Positions 1 to 9,617 of a stretch of DNA of 64,000 bases are shown piece after piece. The notes beneath the pieces are model-generated. The model made no database searches. It had not been told where the DNA came from and saw nothing but the letters and a program-made list of their open reading frames with translations. Every line of letters starts with the position of its first letter. Position 1 is the stretch's first letter. Origin of the DNA: Streptomyces tsukubensis (GTDB lineage Bacteria > Actinomycetota > Actinomycetes > Streptomycetales > Streptomycetaceae); assembly GCF_003932715.1 (NCBI RefSeq), contig NZ_CP020700.1, positions 2,874,501 through 2,938,500 on the forward strand. The letters are read 5' to 3'. The translations under genes were made by a program, and so were the position numbers.

Positions 1-697
1 GGGCCGCCCCTTGATCACTTTCTACGACGACGCCACCGGTGAACGCGTGGAATTGTCCGTCGCCACCTTCGCCAATTGGGTGGCCAAGACCGCGAATCTG
101 CTCCAGGGCGACCTCTCGGCCGGGCCCGGCGACCGGCTCGCGCTGCTGCTGCCGGCGCACTGGCAGAGCGCGGTCTGGCTGCTGGCGGGCGCGTCGGTCG
201 GGGTGACCGTGGAGATCGGTGGCGATCCCGCGGACGCGGACGTGGTGGTCAGCGGTCCCGACACCCTGGAGGAGGCCCGGGCCTGCACCGGGGAGCGGAT
301 GGCACTGGCACTGCGGCCGTTGGGCGGGCGCTTCCCGCAGGCCCCGGACGGATTCGCGGACTACGCGGTGGAGGTACCCGGCCAGGGCGATCGCTTCGCC
401 CCCTTCGTACCGGTTGATCCTGATACGGCTGCGCTCGTCGTCGACGGGACGGAGCTGAGCGGCGCCGAGCTGGTCGCGCGGGCCCGCGAGGACGCGGAGC
501 GGCTCGGACTGACGGCGGGGTCCCGGCTGCTGACGGGCGGGGAGTACGGAACGTGGGAGGGGCTGTCGGCCGGGCTGTACGCGCCGCTGGCGGCGGGTGC
601 GTCGGTGGTGCTCTGCCGCCATCTCGACCGGCTGCCCGCGGAGCAGTTGCAGCGGCGCATCGAGAGCGAACGGGTGACGAGGGCGCTCGGCGCGTAG
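1..697 (+). CDS. TIGR03089 family protein, 5'-truncated by the window edge
   Basis: The frame is open to base 2 and already reads GRPLITFYDDATGE before any good start, so the gene begins upstream; TTG at 11 is unlikely to be the true start. The roughly 230 residues resemble the N-terminal part of an AMP-forming ligase (a 'wvaktANLL' segment, then LALLLPAHWQSAVWLLA), but no phosphate-binding or adenylation loop follows. This is the usual picture of TIGR03089, an actinobacterial family of unknown function that looks like a degenerate acyl-CoA synthetase. It stops at 697, ahead of the LCP genes. Family assignment is fairly sure; function is unknown. Confidence 0.75.
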   Translation, partial: GRPLITFYDDATGERVELSVATFANWVAKTANLLQGDLSAGPGDRLALLLPAHWQSAVWLLAGASVGVTVEIGGDPADADVVVSGPDTLEEARACTGERMALALRPLGGRFPQAPDGFADYAVEVPGQGDRFAPFVPVDPDTAALVVDGTELSGAELVARAREDAERLGLTAGSRLLTGGEYGTWEGLSAGLYAPLAAGASVVLCRHLDRLPAEQLQRRIESERVTRALGA

Positions 698-1245
698 GTT
701 CCGGCGGAAGGGCTCCGGGGGCAGGTTCCCCGGCACGGCCCTCCGCGGCATGCGGGCTTCCCGGCGCTCCCGGCCCGGCCGGCGCCCGCGGACCGGGCGT
801 GTTCACTCCGGGCCCGGTACGGGCCGGGGGAAACGGCGCCGCGGGAACGCCCCGCTCCGTGTACGGGGCGTGTACGGGGCGTGTACGCACCCCCGGGGCG
901 TCCCGGGCCGGGCTCCGCAGTCGCCCCGGATCCCCGGCCGGGGCAGCGGGCGGGCGCGGAGCCGCCTCCGCTCGCGCGCGGCAGGAGCGGGCCGGGCGGG
1001 GCGGAAACACCGAAGACACCTTCCGCCCCGTTGAATGACGGGTGTCGCCGCGCAGCCAACGGGACGACTCCCAGGGAAACAGGACGTATACCCCCACATG
1101 GCGCACACCGGTGCCGAGCCCTCGGGCCCGGCCCCCAACTCCGTTGGATGATCGGCGATATCCGGGATTTCCCGCACAACCAAGCGCCAGGTTCAGCCGT
1201 CTAGCCCTGCGATCGGCGGTCCAGCGCACCGCCGACGCCGTGAGG
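698..1245. other. 548-bp intergenic region
   Basis: This is non-coding, very GC-rich sequence between the TIGR03089 gene and the first LCP gene. It holds an 11-bp-period direct repeat (859-887, listed separately) and several short GC palindromes. I see no convincing small gene. Upstream in-frame extension of the LCP gene to GTG 1042 is possible but its composition does not look protein-like. Confidence 0.5.
859..887. promoter_or_regulatory. Three GTGTACG heptamers at 11-bp spacing
   Basis: GTGTACG occurs at 859, 870 and 881, with GGGC between the copies. Heptamer direct repeats at one helical turn are the layout bound by SARP-type activators. No clear -10 hexamer is visible just downstream, so function is only a suggestion. 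Confidence 0.35.
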
Positions 1246-2958
1246 ATGGACGCAGAAGTGACGGAGAGTGCCGGCACACCGACGGGCCCTGACGGCCCGG
1301 ACGGCGGAGACGGCGGAGACGACGCGGTCGGGGAGCGGACCGGGGGCGGTGCGGAACACCACGTACCGCCGCCCCTGGCACCGGAGGACACCCCCGGGCC
1401 CGACGCGCAGACGGACACCGGCCGGGAAGCGGACACCGGCCCGGGGGCGGGTGCGGATTCGGACCCCGGCCCCACCCCCGGCCCCGATTCCGGTACGGAC
1501 GCGGGCACAGGCACAGGCACGGATTCCGGTACGGGGGCGGATCCGGCGGACGTGACCGTACCGCCGTCCGGATCCGACGCCGATGCCGATGCCGATGCCG
1601 TCGCGGAGCGGATCCCGCACGCGGCCCCCGACGGCGACTCCGCCCCGGCCCCCGGCGGAGCGCCCGCGGCCGCCGGGCATCTCGGCGCGCCCCTGGGAGT
1701 CGCCCCGGACGGGCCCGCCGCCGACCCGGAGGGCCCCCGCCGCAAGCGCCGCTGGCTGCGGTGGACCGCGCTCGGCGTCTCCGTGGTCCTCCTCTCGGGC
1801 TCGGCCACGGCCTGGTGGTTCTACCGCAAGCTCGACGGCAACATCACCACCGACACCGCGACCGCGGTCGAGCTGGAGACCTTCGAGAAGGAGCGGCCGG
1901 TCCAGGTCTCCCTGGACGCCAAGAACATCCTGCTGATGGGCTCCGACACCCGCCGGGGCGAGGGCAACAGCAAGTACGGGCGGGACGACGGCGGCAGCCA
2001 GCGCGCGGACACCGTGATCCTGCTGCACATCGCGGCGGACCGGCAGAGTTCGACGTCGATGTCGATACCGCGCGATCTGATGACGACGATCCCGTCGTGC
2101 CGGCGCCCGGACGGCAGCCGGACCGAGGAGCGCCTCGGCCAGTTCAACTCGGCGTTCGAGACGGGCGGCGCGGCCTGCGCGATCCGTACGGTCGAGAAGA
2201 TGACGGGCGTCCGGATCGACCACCACATGGTCGTCGACTTCCGCGGTTTCACCAAGATGGTCGACGCGGTCGACGGTGTCGAGGTGTGTCTGAAGGAGCC
2301 GGTCGACGACCCCGACGCGCATCTGGACCTCCCGGAGGGCCGGCAGACGCTCGACGGCGAGCAGGCGCTCGGTTACGTCCGCGCCCGCAAGTCCATCGGG
2401 AACGGCAGCGACACCGAGCGGATGGACCGCCAGCAGCAGTTCCTGGGGTCCTTGGTGAAGAAGGTGCAGAGCGACGGGGTGCTGCTCAACCCCGGGAAGC
2501 TGTATCCGGTGCTGGACGCGGCCACCAAATCGCTGACGACCGACCCCGGTCTGGACTCGCTGAAGGACCTCTACGACCTCACCCGCTCCCTGCGGAACGT
2601 GCCCACGGAGAACGTCCAGTTCCTCACCGTCCCGCGACGCCCCTGGGCAAACGACCGTAACCGGGACGAACTGGTACAGCCGCAGGCGTCCGTTCTGTTC
2701 CGGCAGTTGCGCGAGGACTCCCCCATCACCGTCCTGACGCCCGGCGCCAAGGCCGCAGCGGACGCGAACGCGAACGCGGCGCAGAAGAACGCGCCGTCGC
2801 CGGGGGCGGTACGGAGCGCCGATCCGCGGGAGAACGAGCGGACCGACAGCGCCGGAAAGCCGTCCCGGCCCCCGTCCGGAAGCCCGGGCGCATCGGCCTC
2901 CCCCACCAACAGCCCCAGCTTCTCGGGGACGAACGCGGCGGTGGGCGTATGTGACTGA
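1246..2958 (+). CDS. LytR-CpsA-Psr (LCP) family protein 1
   Basis: 570 aa if translated from ATG 1246; GTG 1240 and GTG 1258 are in-frame alternatives, and none has a strong ribosome site. A long disordered Gly/Asp/Thr/Pro-rich cytoplasmic region (about 1-165, including a DADADADA run coded by GCCGAT repeats) is followed by a basic RRKRRW stop-transfer and one membrane helix (about 174-195). The extracytoplasmic LCP domain (from about 226) has the conserved NILLMGSDTR segment, the SIPRDL motif and the RARKSIG..D arginine region that binds the polyprenyl-phosphate substrate. LCP enzymes move glycopolymers from undecaprenyl pyrophosphate to peptidoglycan. The Ser/Pro tail lacks a LytR_C domain. 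First of five LCP genes here. Confidence 0.9.
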   Translation: MDAEVTESAGTPTGPDGPDGGDGGDDAVGERTGGGAEHHVPPPLAPEDTPGPDAQTDTGREADTGPGAGADSDPGPTPGPDSGTDAGTGTGTDSGTGADPADVTVPPSGSDADADADAVAERIPHAAPDGDSAPAPGGAPAAAGHLGAPLGVAPDGPAADPEGPRRKRRWLRWTALGVSVVLLSGSATAWWFYRKLDGNITTDTATAVELETFEKERPVQVSLDAKNILLMGSDTRRGEGNSKYGRDDGGSQRADTVILLHIAADRQSSTSMSIPRDLMTTIPSCRRPDGSRTEERLGQFNSAFETGGAACAIRTVEKMTGVRIDHHMVVDFRGFTKMVDAVDGVEVCLKEPVDDPDAHLDLPEGRQTLDGEQALGYVRARKSIGNGSDTERMDRQQQFLGSLVKKVQSDGVLLNPGKLYPVLDAATKSLTTDPGLDSLKDLYDLTRSLRNVPTENVQFLTVPRRPWANDRNRDELVQPQASVLFRQLREDSPITVLTPGAKAAADANANAAQKNAPSPGAVRSADPRENERTDSAGKPSRPPSGSPGASASPTNSPSFSGTNAAVGVCD

Positions 2959-3190
2959 ATGGTGTGGTCTGAGTAAAGCGATGCCCAAGCAAGGTCCCCG
3001 GCCAAGCGGATTGGGCAGATTGCCCCTTGTAAGCGACGTGGCATGCGTCACCGGCATCGCCCCTCATTGACCTGGGCGGATAGTGTGACGCGATCCGGTG
3101 CTCGGATTCGCGTCGCGCACTGAGGATCGACATACCGGGCGCCTTCGGGGGAGGCGCTTCGCGTGGCACCGACGGAGGATTCAGACAACC

Positions 3191-4981
3191 GTGGATGCGC
3201 AGAGCCGCGGGCGGGCCGACGACATCGACCCCGCCGACCAGTGGGTGTACAACCCGCAGACCGGCAACTACGAACTGCGACTGGACCGGAACCCAGCGCA
3301 GTCGTCGCCCTCCGCTGCTCCGGAACGGCCGAGAACTCCCGGTCCGCGCACCCCGGCCGAAGACGGTGCCCCCGGCGGTTACCGCCCCGGCAACACCACC
3401 ACGGGTACGGGTACGGGCACCGGTACCGGCGGCCGGGAGGACACCGGTGTCCCCGGTCAGGTCCCCGTCCCCGGCCAGCGCTCCCGCCGCGCCCGTGACG
3501 GTTCGGGCGATACGCCCCCGCCCGGCGCCGGCCGCCGCAAGCGCAAGCAGGGTGCGACCCGCAAGAAGAAGGTCCTGATGTGGACGGGCGGGACGCTCGC
3601 CCTGCTCCTCACCGCGGGCGCGGTCACCGGCTATGTGCTCTACCAGCGGCTCGACGGCAATATCCAGACCGTCGACATCGTCGGCGGCTCCGGCGGCTTC
3701 AAGAAGGACCAGGCCGTCAACATCCTGGTCGTCGGCACCGACAAGCGGACGGGCAAGGGCAATACGGCCTACGGCGACCGCAAGAGCCAGGGCCACGCCG
3801 ACACCACGATCCTCTTCCATGTCTCCAAGGACCGGTCCAACGCGACCGCGCTCTCCATCCCCCGCGATCTGATCACGGATATCCCGGACTGCGAGACGAA
3901 GACGTCGGACGGTGTCATCACCATCCCCGGCAAGTCGAGCACCCGGTTCAACGAGAGCCTGGGTGTCGGCGGCCGGGACCCGGGCTGCACCATGCGGACG
4001 GTCAAGGAGCTGACGGGCATAGAGGTCGACCACTTCATGATGGCCGACTTCAACGCGGTGAAGGAATTGTCGACGGCGGTGGGTGGGGTCGAGGTCTGTC
4101 TCGCCAAGCCCATCAACGACAAGGATTCCAAACTGAACCTCTCGGCCGGAAAGCACGTCGTCAAGGGTGAGGAAGCGCTGGCGTTCGTCCGGACCCGGAA
4201 GTCCGTGGGCTTCGGCAGCGACCTCAGCCGCATCGAGATCCAGCAGCAGTTCCTCAGCTCGATGATCCGCAAGATGAAGTCCGGTCAGACGCTCACCAGC
4301 CCCACGAAGATGTGGGATCTGGCGAACGCGGCCACCAAGGCACTGACGGTCGACACCGGGATAGGGAGCATCAAGAAGCTCCAGAGCCTCGGCATGGAGC
4401 TGGCGAAGGTCGACCCGAAGAACATCACCTTCACCACGGTTCCGGTCGTGGACAACGAGGACCGTTCGTCGGTCCTGCTCCAGGAGAGCAAGGCCAGGCC
4501 GCTCTTCTCGATGATCAAAAACGATGTGTCGCTGACCGAGGTGCAGAAGAAGGAGAAGGCGGCAGCCACGAAGAAGGCCCCGGGACCGCTCGACGGCGCC
4601 CGGGCGCAGAAATCCGACGTACGGGTTGCGATCTACAACGGGAGCGACACGAGGGGCGCCGCGGGCGCCACCCTCACCTGGCTTCAGGGCCAGGGCGTGT
4701 CCAAGTCGAGCAACGAGGCGAACGCCCCGCAGAAGATCGCCGCAACGACACTGGAGTACGGCCCGAACCAGGCCGATCAGGCGCGCACGCTCGCGGACCT
4801 GATGGGCCTGCCCGCCACGGCGCTCAAGCAGAAGGCGGAGAACTCGCAGGGGCGCGAGCCGATGGTGCTCACGCTCGGCGCTGATTTCCAGGGCGCCGGA
4901 ATCCCGGTGTCCCCCGCGAAGGCCAAGGCACCCGAGGGCATCCAGAAGGTCGAAGCAGACAAGCAACTGTGCGCCAAGTGA
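3191..4981 (+). CDS. LCP family protein 2 with C-terminal LytR_C domain
   Basis: 596 aa from GTG 3191, chosen because VDAQSRGRADDIDPADQW looks like a genuine N-terminus; GGAGG lies 12 nt upstream. A disordered N-terminus (to about 120) leads to a KRKQ..RKKK basic patch and a membrane helix (about 127-150). The LCP domain begins near 175 (NILVVGTDKR) and has SIPRDL and RTRKSVGFGSD. A LytR_C domain starts near 477 (VRVAIYNGS). It acts outside the membrane in attaching wall polymers. It differs from LCP1 mainly in having LytR_C. A 232-bp gap separates the two genes, so it may have its own promoter. Confidence 0.9.
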   Translation: MDAQSRGRADDIDPADQWVYNPQTGNYELRLDRNPAQSSPSAAPERPRTPGPRTPAEDGAPGGYRPGNTTTGTGTGTGTGGREDTGVPGQVPVPGQRSRRARDGSGDTPPPGAGRRKRKQGATRKKKVLMWTGGTLALLLTAGAVTGYVLYQRLDGNIQTVDIVGGSGGFKKDQAVNILVVGTDKRTGKGNTAYGDRKSQGHADTTILFHVSKDRSNATALSIPRDLITDIPDCETKTSDGVITIPGKSSTRFNESLGVGGRDPGCTMRTVKELTGIEVDHFMMADFNAVKELSTAVGGVEVCLAKPINDKDSKLNLSAGKHVVKGEEALAFVRTRKSVGFGSDLSRIEIQQQFLSSMIRKMKSGQTLTSPTKMWDLANAATKALTVDTGIGSIKKLQSLGMELAKVDPKNITFTTVPVVDNEDRSSVLLQESKARPLFSMIKNDVSLTEVQKKEKAAATKKAPGPLDGARAQKSDVRVAIYNGSDTRGAAGATLTWLQGQGVSKSSNEANAPQKIAATTLEYGPNQADQARTLADLMGLPATALKQKAENSQGREPMVLTLGADFQGAGIPVSPAKAKAPEGIQKVEADKQLCAK

Positions 4982-5041
4982 CCCGGATACGGGCATACCC
5001 GTCCCGGGTCCCTCGGCGCACATGACACAGGGGACTCAGGG

Positions 5042-6862
5042 GTGGAACAGAATCACATACAGGGGAGGGGGGCTCGGGAGAACGGAGTCCGCCACCCCGG
5101 TGAAGCGGGCTGGGGCGAGGGGCCCCGCCACGGCACAGGGGGCCATGGCGAGGGGCCGTTCGCATCGACCGCGGCCATGCCGTCGGTCGGCGGCGGGGCG
5201 TACGGCAACGGGCACGGCGGAAACGGCAACGGACACGGCGGGGGCGGCGGTGAAGGGCCGGGGAACGGCGGCCGCTCCCACCGGCGCGGCGACGGCGGCC
5301 GCGGCGACGGCGCGGGAGAGGGCCGGCGGGCCGGCCGCTCGGCCCGGCGCAGCCGCCGCAAGCGGGCCCTCGTCTGGACCGCGGGCGTCCTCTCGTTCCT
5401 GATCCTCGGCACCGCGGGCGCGGGCTACCTCTACTACGAGCACCTCAACAGCAAGCTCAAAAAAGAGGACCTGAACCTCGGCAGCAAGGACATGGCCGAC
5501 CACAAGCCCAACTCCGCGGGCCAGACTCCGGTGAACATCCTGCTCATCGGCTCGGACGCCCGGGACAACAAGGCGAACCAGAAGCTCGGCGGCGGCCGGG
5601 ACACCTTCGGCGCCGACCCGCTCGCCGATGTGCAGATGCTGGTCCACATATCCGCCGACCGTTCGAACATATCGGTCCTCAGCATGCCGCGGGACACCAT
5701 GCTGGAGATCCCGGAGTGCCGGGACAAGAAGAACGGCAAGGTCTATCCGGCGCTGAAGTTCGAGCAGACCAACGCATCGCTGGGGCGCGGTGGGCCGGGC
5801 TGCACGGTGGCCACCTGGTACAACCTGACCGGGATACCCATCGACCACTTTATGATGATCGACTTCGGCGGTGTGGTCTCCATGGCCGACGCGATCGGCG
5901 GGGTCCCCGTCTGTGTCCAGCAGAACATCCACTCCCGTACCCGCGACGGCAAGGGCTCCGGTCTCAAGCTGAAGAAGGGGACCACCTACGTCCAGGGCGA
6001 GCAGGCCCTGGAGTGGCTCCGGACGCGCTACGGCTTCGGCGACGGCACCGACCTCTACCGGGCCCAGGCGCAGCAGATGTACATGACCGCGATGGTGCGG
6101 GAGCTGCGGAAGAACACCAAGCTGACCGACCCCAACAAGCTCCGCAAGCTGGCCGAGGCCGCCATCGACTCCCTGACCGTCAGCGACACCATCAACTCGG
6201 TGAAGAAGCTGCTGGACATCGGGAACGACCTGAAGAAGGTCCCGGCGAGCCGGATCACGACCACGACGATGCCGAACGTCTACTCCACCCGGCGCCCGGG
6301 GAAGGTCGAGCCCATGGCGGGCGAGGCGGAGGACGTCTTCCGGATGATCCGGGAGGACATCCCGCTGGACGGGAAGGCTTCGTCGGCGACGAAGAAGAAG
6401 CCGAAGACGGAGACGACACCGGTGTCCGACGATCCGGCGGCGGCGCCCGGCGAGATCCGGGTCCGGGTGCAGAACGGTACGGACGGCGACGGGCTGGGCC
6501 CGGCGCCCGGCCGGGCCGGGGAGATCGCGGGTGCGCTCGGCGCGAAGGGCTTCACCCGGGCGACGACGACATCGGTGCGGAACCCGCAGGCGAAGACGGT
6601 GGTCCGGTACGGCGCCGACGATCTGGAGGGCGATGCCCAGGCGGTCGCCAAGTCGCTGGGGATCCCGCTGTCGGCGGTGAAGAAGGCCCCCGCGTCGGAC
6701 GGTCTGGAGGGCATCACGCTGACGGTCGGCGCGGACTGGCGGCAGGGCCAGAGCTTCCCGAAGCCGAAGCCGAAGAGCAACAAGGTGCCGGCGTCGGCGA
6801 AGGCCATCAAGGGCGACGACGACAAGGCGTGCATGCCGGTGCAGCCCGGCTTCACCTGGTAG
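5042..6862 (+). CDS. LCP family protein 3 with LytR_C domain
   Basis: 606 aa from GTG 5042. A Gly/His/Asn-rich low-complexity N-terminus (to about 100) precedes RRSRRKR and a membrane helix (about 108-131). The LCP domain starts near 163 (NILLIGSDARDN), followed by SMPRDTML and LRTRYGFGDGTD. The LytR_C domain begins near 470 (IRVRVQNGT). The gene starts 60 bp after LCP2 and probably shares its transcript. The predicted role is glycopolymer-peptidoglycan ligation at the outer membrane face. Confidence 0.9.
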   Translation: MEQNHIQGRGARENGVRHPGEAGWGEGPRHGTGGHGEGPFASTAAMPSVGGGAYGNGHGGNGNGHGGGGGEGPGNGGRSHRRGDGGRGDGAGEGRRAGRSARRSRRKRALVWTAGVLSFLILGTAGAGYLYYEHLNSKLKKEDLNLGSKDMADHKPNSAGQTPVNILLIGSDARDNKANQKLGGGRDTFGADPLADVQMLVHISADRSNISVLSMPRDTMLEIPECRDKKNGKVYPALKFEQTNASLGRGGPGCTVATWYNLTGIPIDHFMMIDFGGVVSMADAIGGVPVCVQQNIHSRTRDGKGSGLKLKKGTTYVQGEQALEWLRTRYGFGDGTDLYRAQAQQMYMTAMVRELRKNTKLTDPNKLRKLAEAAIDSLTVSDTINSVKKLLDIGNDLKKVPASRITTTTMPNVYSTRRPGKVEPMAGEAEDVFRMIREDIPLDGKASSATKKKPKTETTPVSDDPAAAPGEIRVRVQNGTDGDGLGPAPGRAGEIAGALGAKGFTRATTTSVRNPQAKTVVRYGADDLEGDAQAVAKSLGIPLSAVKKAPASDGLEGITLTVGADWRQGQSFPKPKPKSNKVPASAKAIKGDDDKACMPVQPGFTW

Positions 6863-7292
6863 CGGGAGGCGTTCCCGGGGCGTGCGGGCCCCGGAGACCA
6901 CCGCCCCCGGAGGCGCGAGGGGCGGGGGCGTGGCGTGCGTCCTCCGCGGCGTTACCGCGAACGGGGGACACGGAAGCGCGGCGGCCGTCCGGTGCGACCG
7001 GCCGCCGATCGTATCGGCATACGGTGTGCTGGATTCGCCCTGTCAGCCGCATCCGGGCGGTTCCGGACCGTGCGGTCCTCACCCGTCCGGGACCGTTCCC
7101 CGCAGTCCAGCAGTGCCGGAGGCCCCGCACCCCCTATAGTCACCGCGAGTAACCATACGTTCACGCTATTGCTCCGGTCGCACGGTGCCGGTGCCGCCGT
7201 CCGGGGCTCCCCCGTCCGGGCGCACCGCGGACCGTGCCCGCTCCGGGGCGGGTGAACCCGTCCGCCACCGACGCCCGCGGAGGTGTCCCCTC
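6863..7292. other. 430-bp intergenic region before LCP4
   Basis: No gene is seen. The sequence is GC-rich until a lower-GC patch at about 7130-7170 that includes TATAGT (7135-7140), a possible -10 element for LCP4, although no good -35 sits 17 bp upstream. Confidence 0.4.
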
Positions 7293-8759
7293 GTGCCCAT
7301 GCCGCCCCGTTCCCCCCGTCCCCGCCCGCCGCACCCCGCCGGGCCCCGGGTCAGGACCGGGGCGAGACGCCCGGCGCCACCGCGGCGGCCGCGCTGGGGG
7401 CTGCGGGTGGCGACGGCGCTGTCGGTCCTCGTCCTGGGTGCCGGGGCGATCGGCCACGCCCTGATGACGGGAATCGACACCGGGATCGCCCGGGTGGATC
7501 CGTTCCGGGACATAAAGAACCGTCCGGAGGGCGGGCACGGCACCAATGTGCTGGTCGTCGGCACCGACGGCCGGGACCGGATCACCAAGGCGGAGAAGGC
7601 GAAGTACCGGCTGGGCGGGGCGCCCTGCCACTGCACGGACACGATCATGCTGGTGCACATCTCGCGGAACCGGGACCGGGCGAGCGTGGTAAGCCTGCCC
7701 CGGGACAGTCTCGCCCGGCTGCCCGCGCACACCGACCGGAACAGCGGCCGCCGCCACCGGCCGCATCCGGTGAAGCTGAACGCCGCCTACGCGGAGGGCG
7801 GTCCGGCGCTGACCGTCCGGGCCGTGGAGCAGCTGACCCGGGTGAAGGTCGACCACTATCTGGAGGTCGACTTCACCAGTTTCATGAAGACGGTCGACGC
7901 GGTCGGCGGGGTGGACATCTGCACGGCGAGCCCGATGAAGGACAAGTACACGGGCCTCGACCTGCCCGCCGGGAACCACCGGCTCGACGGCGGCGGGGCC
8001 CTGCAGTACGTCCGTTCCCGCCATGTCGACGGGGCGAGCGACCTGGGCCGGATGCGGCGGCAGCAGCGGTTCGTGGCCGCACTGATCAAAGAGGTCGGCG
8101 GGACCGGGATCATGCTCAATCCGGTGCGGTTCCGGCAGGTGGCGTCGGTGATGCTGGGCTCGGTGCGGGCGGACCGCGACTTCGGTACGGACGAGCTGCT
8201 GGCCCTGGGCCGGGCGATGCGCGGTTTCTCGGCGGCGTCGTCGGAGTTCACCTCCGTACCGGTCGCGTCGACGGGGCAGGTGCCGGGCGCCGGGTCGGTG
8301 GTGCACTGGGACCGGCCGAAGGCGGAGCGGCTCTTCCGGCTGATCCGGGAGGACCGGCCGCTGGCGGTCGGGCGGACCGGGGGCGGTCGGAAGCTCGTGG
8401 AGGTGTCGCCGCAGCAGATCCGGGTGCAGGTCTACAACGGCACCCGGACGGGCGGTCTGGGCAGCCGGGTGGACGCGGCGCTGCGCGGTACGGGCTTCGA
8501 CACCACCCGGGCGCCGCGCAACGCGGGCGGCCCGGTGGCGGCCCGTACCTTCGTCTCGTACGACCCCCGCTGGGACCGTTCCGCGAAGGCGCTGGCCACG
8601 GCGCTCAAGGGGTGCGAGACCCGGCCGGTGAAGGGGCTCGGGCGGACGCTGCGGGTGACCGCGGGGACGGACTGGTCGGGGGTGGTGCCGGTACGGGCGG
8701 AGAGCACGAACCTCGGGGAGTTCGGGGCGGTGCGGGGCGACGAGGTGGTCTGCCCCTGA
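7293..8759 (+). CDS. LCP family protein 4 with LytR_C domain
   Basis: 488 aa from GTG 7293, which has GGAGG at 7279-7283, 9 nt upstream. The cytoplasmic Pro/Arg-rich tail is short. A membrane helix spans about 37-60, the LCP domain starts near 83 (NVLVVGTDGRDR) and contains SLPRDSL and VRSRHVDGASD, and the LytR_C domain starts near 375 (IRVQVYNGTR). It has the most compact N-terminus of the five paralogues. A self-complementary hairpin follows the stop codon. Confidence 0.9.
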   Translation: MPMPPRSPRPRPPHPAGPRVRTGARRPAPPRRPRWGLRVATALSVLVLGAGAIGHALMTGIDTGIARVDPFRDIKNRPEGGHGTNVLVVGTDGRDRITKAEKAKYRLGGAPCHCTDTIMLVHISRNRDRASVVSLPRDSLARLPAHTDRNSGRRHRPHPVKLNAAYAEGGPALTVRAVEQLTRVKVDHYLEVDFTSFMKTVDAVGGVDICTASPMKDKYTGLDLPAGNHRLDGGGALQYVRSRHVDGASDLGRMRRQQRFVAALIKEVGGTGIMLNPVRFRQVASVMLGSVRADRDFGTDELLALGRAMRGFSAASSEFTSVPVASTGQVPGAGSVVHWDRPKAERLFRLIREDRPLAVGRTGGGRKLVEVSPQQIRVQVYNGTRTGGLGSRVDAALRGTGFDTTRAPRNAGGPVAARTFVSYDPRWDRSAKALATALKGCETRPVKGLGRTLRVTAGTDWSGVVPVRAESTNLGEFGAVRGDEVVCP

Positions 8760-8761
8760 GC

Positions 8762-8787
8762 ACGGGCCGGGGGCGCCCCCGGCCCGT
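8762..8787. terminator. 26-bp perfect palindrome between convergent genes
   Basis: ACGGGCCGGGGGC (8762-8774) is followed directly by its reverse complement (8775-8787). It lies between the LCP4 stop and the convergent thioesterase stop and probably ends transcription from both sides. Confidence 0.7.
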
Positions 8788-8796
8788 CCGCCCGGT

Positions 8797-9390
8797 TCAG
8801 TCGGCCATACCGTCGGCGGCGCGCTGTTCCCGCAGCTCCCTGATCGCCCGGCGGCGGGCGAGCCGGTGCGTACGGCGGATCTGGGCCTCCTGGTAGCGGC
8901 GCCGGTCGCGTTCGGTCTCGGGGACCACCTGCGGTACGGGCCGCGGCTTGCCGTCCGCGTCGACGGCGGCGAAGACGAGATAGGCGGAGCCGACCTGCTG
9001 GGCGGGCGTGGACTCGTTCCAGCGTTCGGCGAGGACCCGGACGCCGACCTCCATGGAGGACCGTCCGGTCCAGTTCACTTGAGCCTTCACATGGACCAGG
9101 TCTCCGACCCTGACCGGCTCCAGGAAGACCATCTCGTCCATGGAGGCGGTCACCGCGGGCCCGCCCGAGTGGCGGCCCGCCACCGCGCCCGCGGCATCGT
9201 CGACCAGCTTCATGATCACCCCGCCGTGGACGGTGCCGAGGAGGTTGGTGTCGTTGCCGGTCATGATGTGGCTGAGGGTGGTGCGGGAGGCGGAGGTCGG
9301 CTTGGCCGGGATCTCCGGCGCCGCCGCGTCCGCCCCGGGCGCGTGCTGCGCGGCCGGGGCGGCCTCCGGGTGCTGGGCCTGGTTTGTCAT
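8797..9390 (-). CDS. Acyl-CoA thioesterase, hotdog fold (YciA/BACH type)
   Basis: 197 aa from ATG 9390, preceded by a GGTGGAAG ribosome site. An Ala/Pro-rich N-terminus (to about 30) leads to one hotdog domain with LSHIMTGNDTNLLGTVHGG, the N/D..GTVHGG substrate and catalytic region of the acyl-CoA hydrolase family. A charged Arg-rich C-terminal helix follows. It would hydrolyse acyl-CoA esters in the cytosol. It is on the opposite strand between two LCP genes and convergent with LCP4. Confidence 0.87.
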   Translation of the reverse strand: MTNQAQHPEAAPAAQHAPGADAAAPEIPAKPTSASRTTLSHIMTGNDTNLLGTVHGGVIMKLVDDAAGAVAGRHSGGPAVTASMDEMVFLEPVRVGDLVHVKAQVNWTGRSSMEVGVRVLAERWNESTPAQQVGSAYLVFAAVDADGKPRPVPQVVPETERDRRRYQEAQIRRTHRLARRRAIRELREQRAADGMAD

Positions 9391-9617
9391 GTCTTCCACC
9401 CTAAGCGGGCCCGGCTCGTACACCTGTCGACGACGGTCGGCGCACGGCTCACGGGCGGTCTGCGTACGGCTTACGGGCAGTCTGCGCGGGGGCTGCGGGT
9501 GCTCGCCGCGGGTGCTCTTCGGACATCCGGCGACGAATGCCACAGCTCTGCTACGGGCCCGCCCCGAAACCGCACCCGGCCTGTCGGAGGGCCGATGTGA
9601 CCCGGCACACTGATCAC

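Noticed and set aside
2726..6901. Long - strand frames (765 and 621 aa) opposite the LCP genes
   Set aside because: The + strand frames carry full LCP and LytR_C motifs; the antisense ones carry none.
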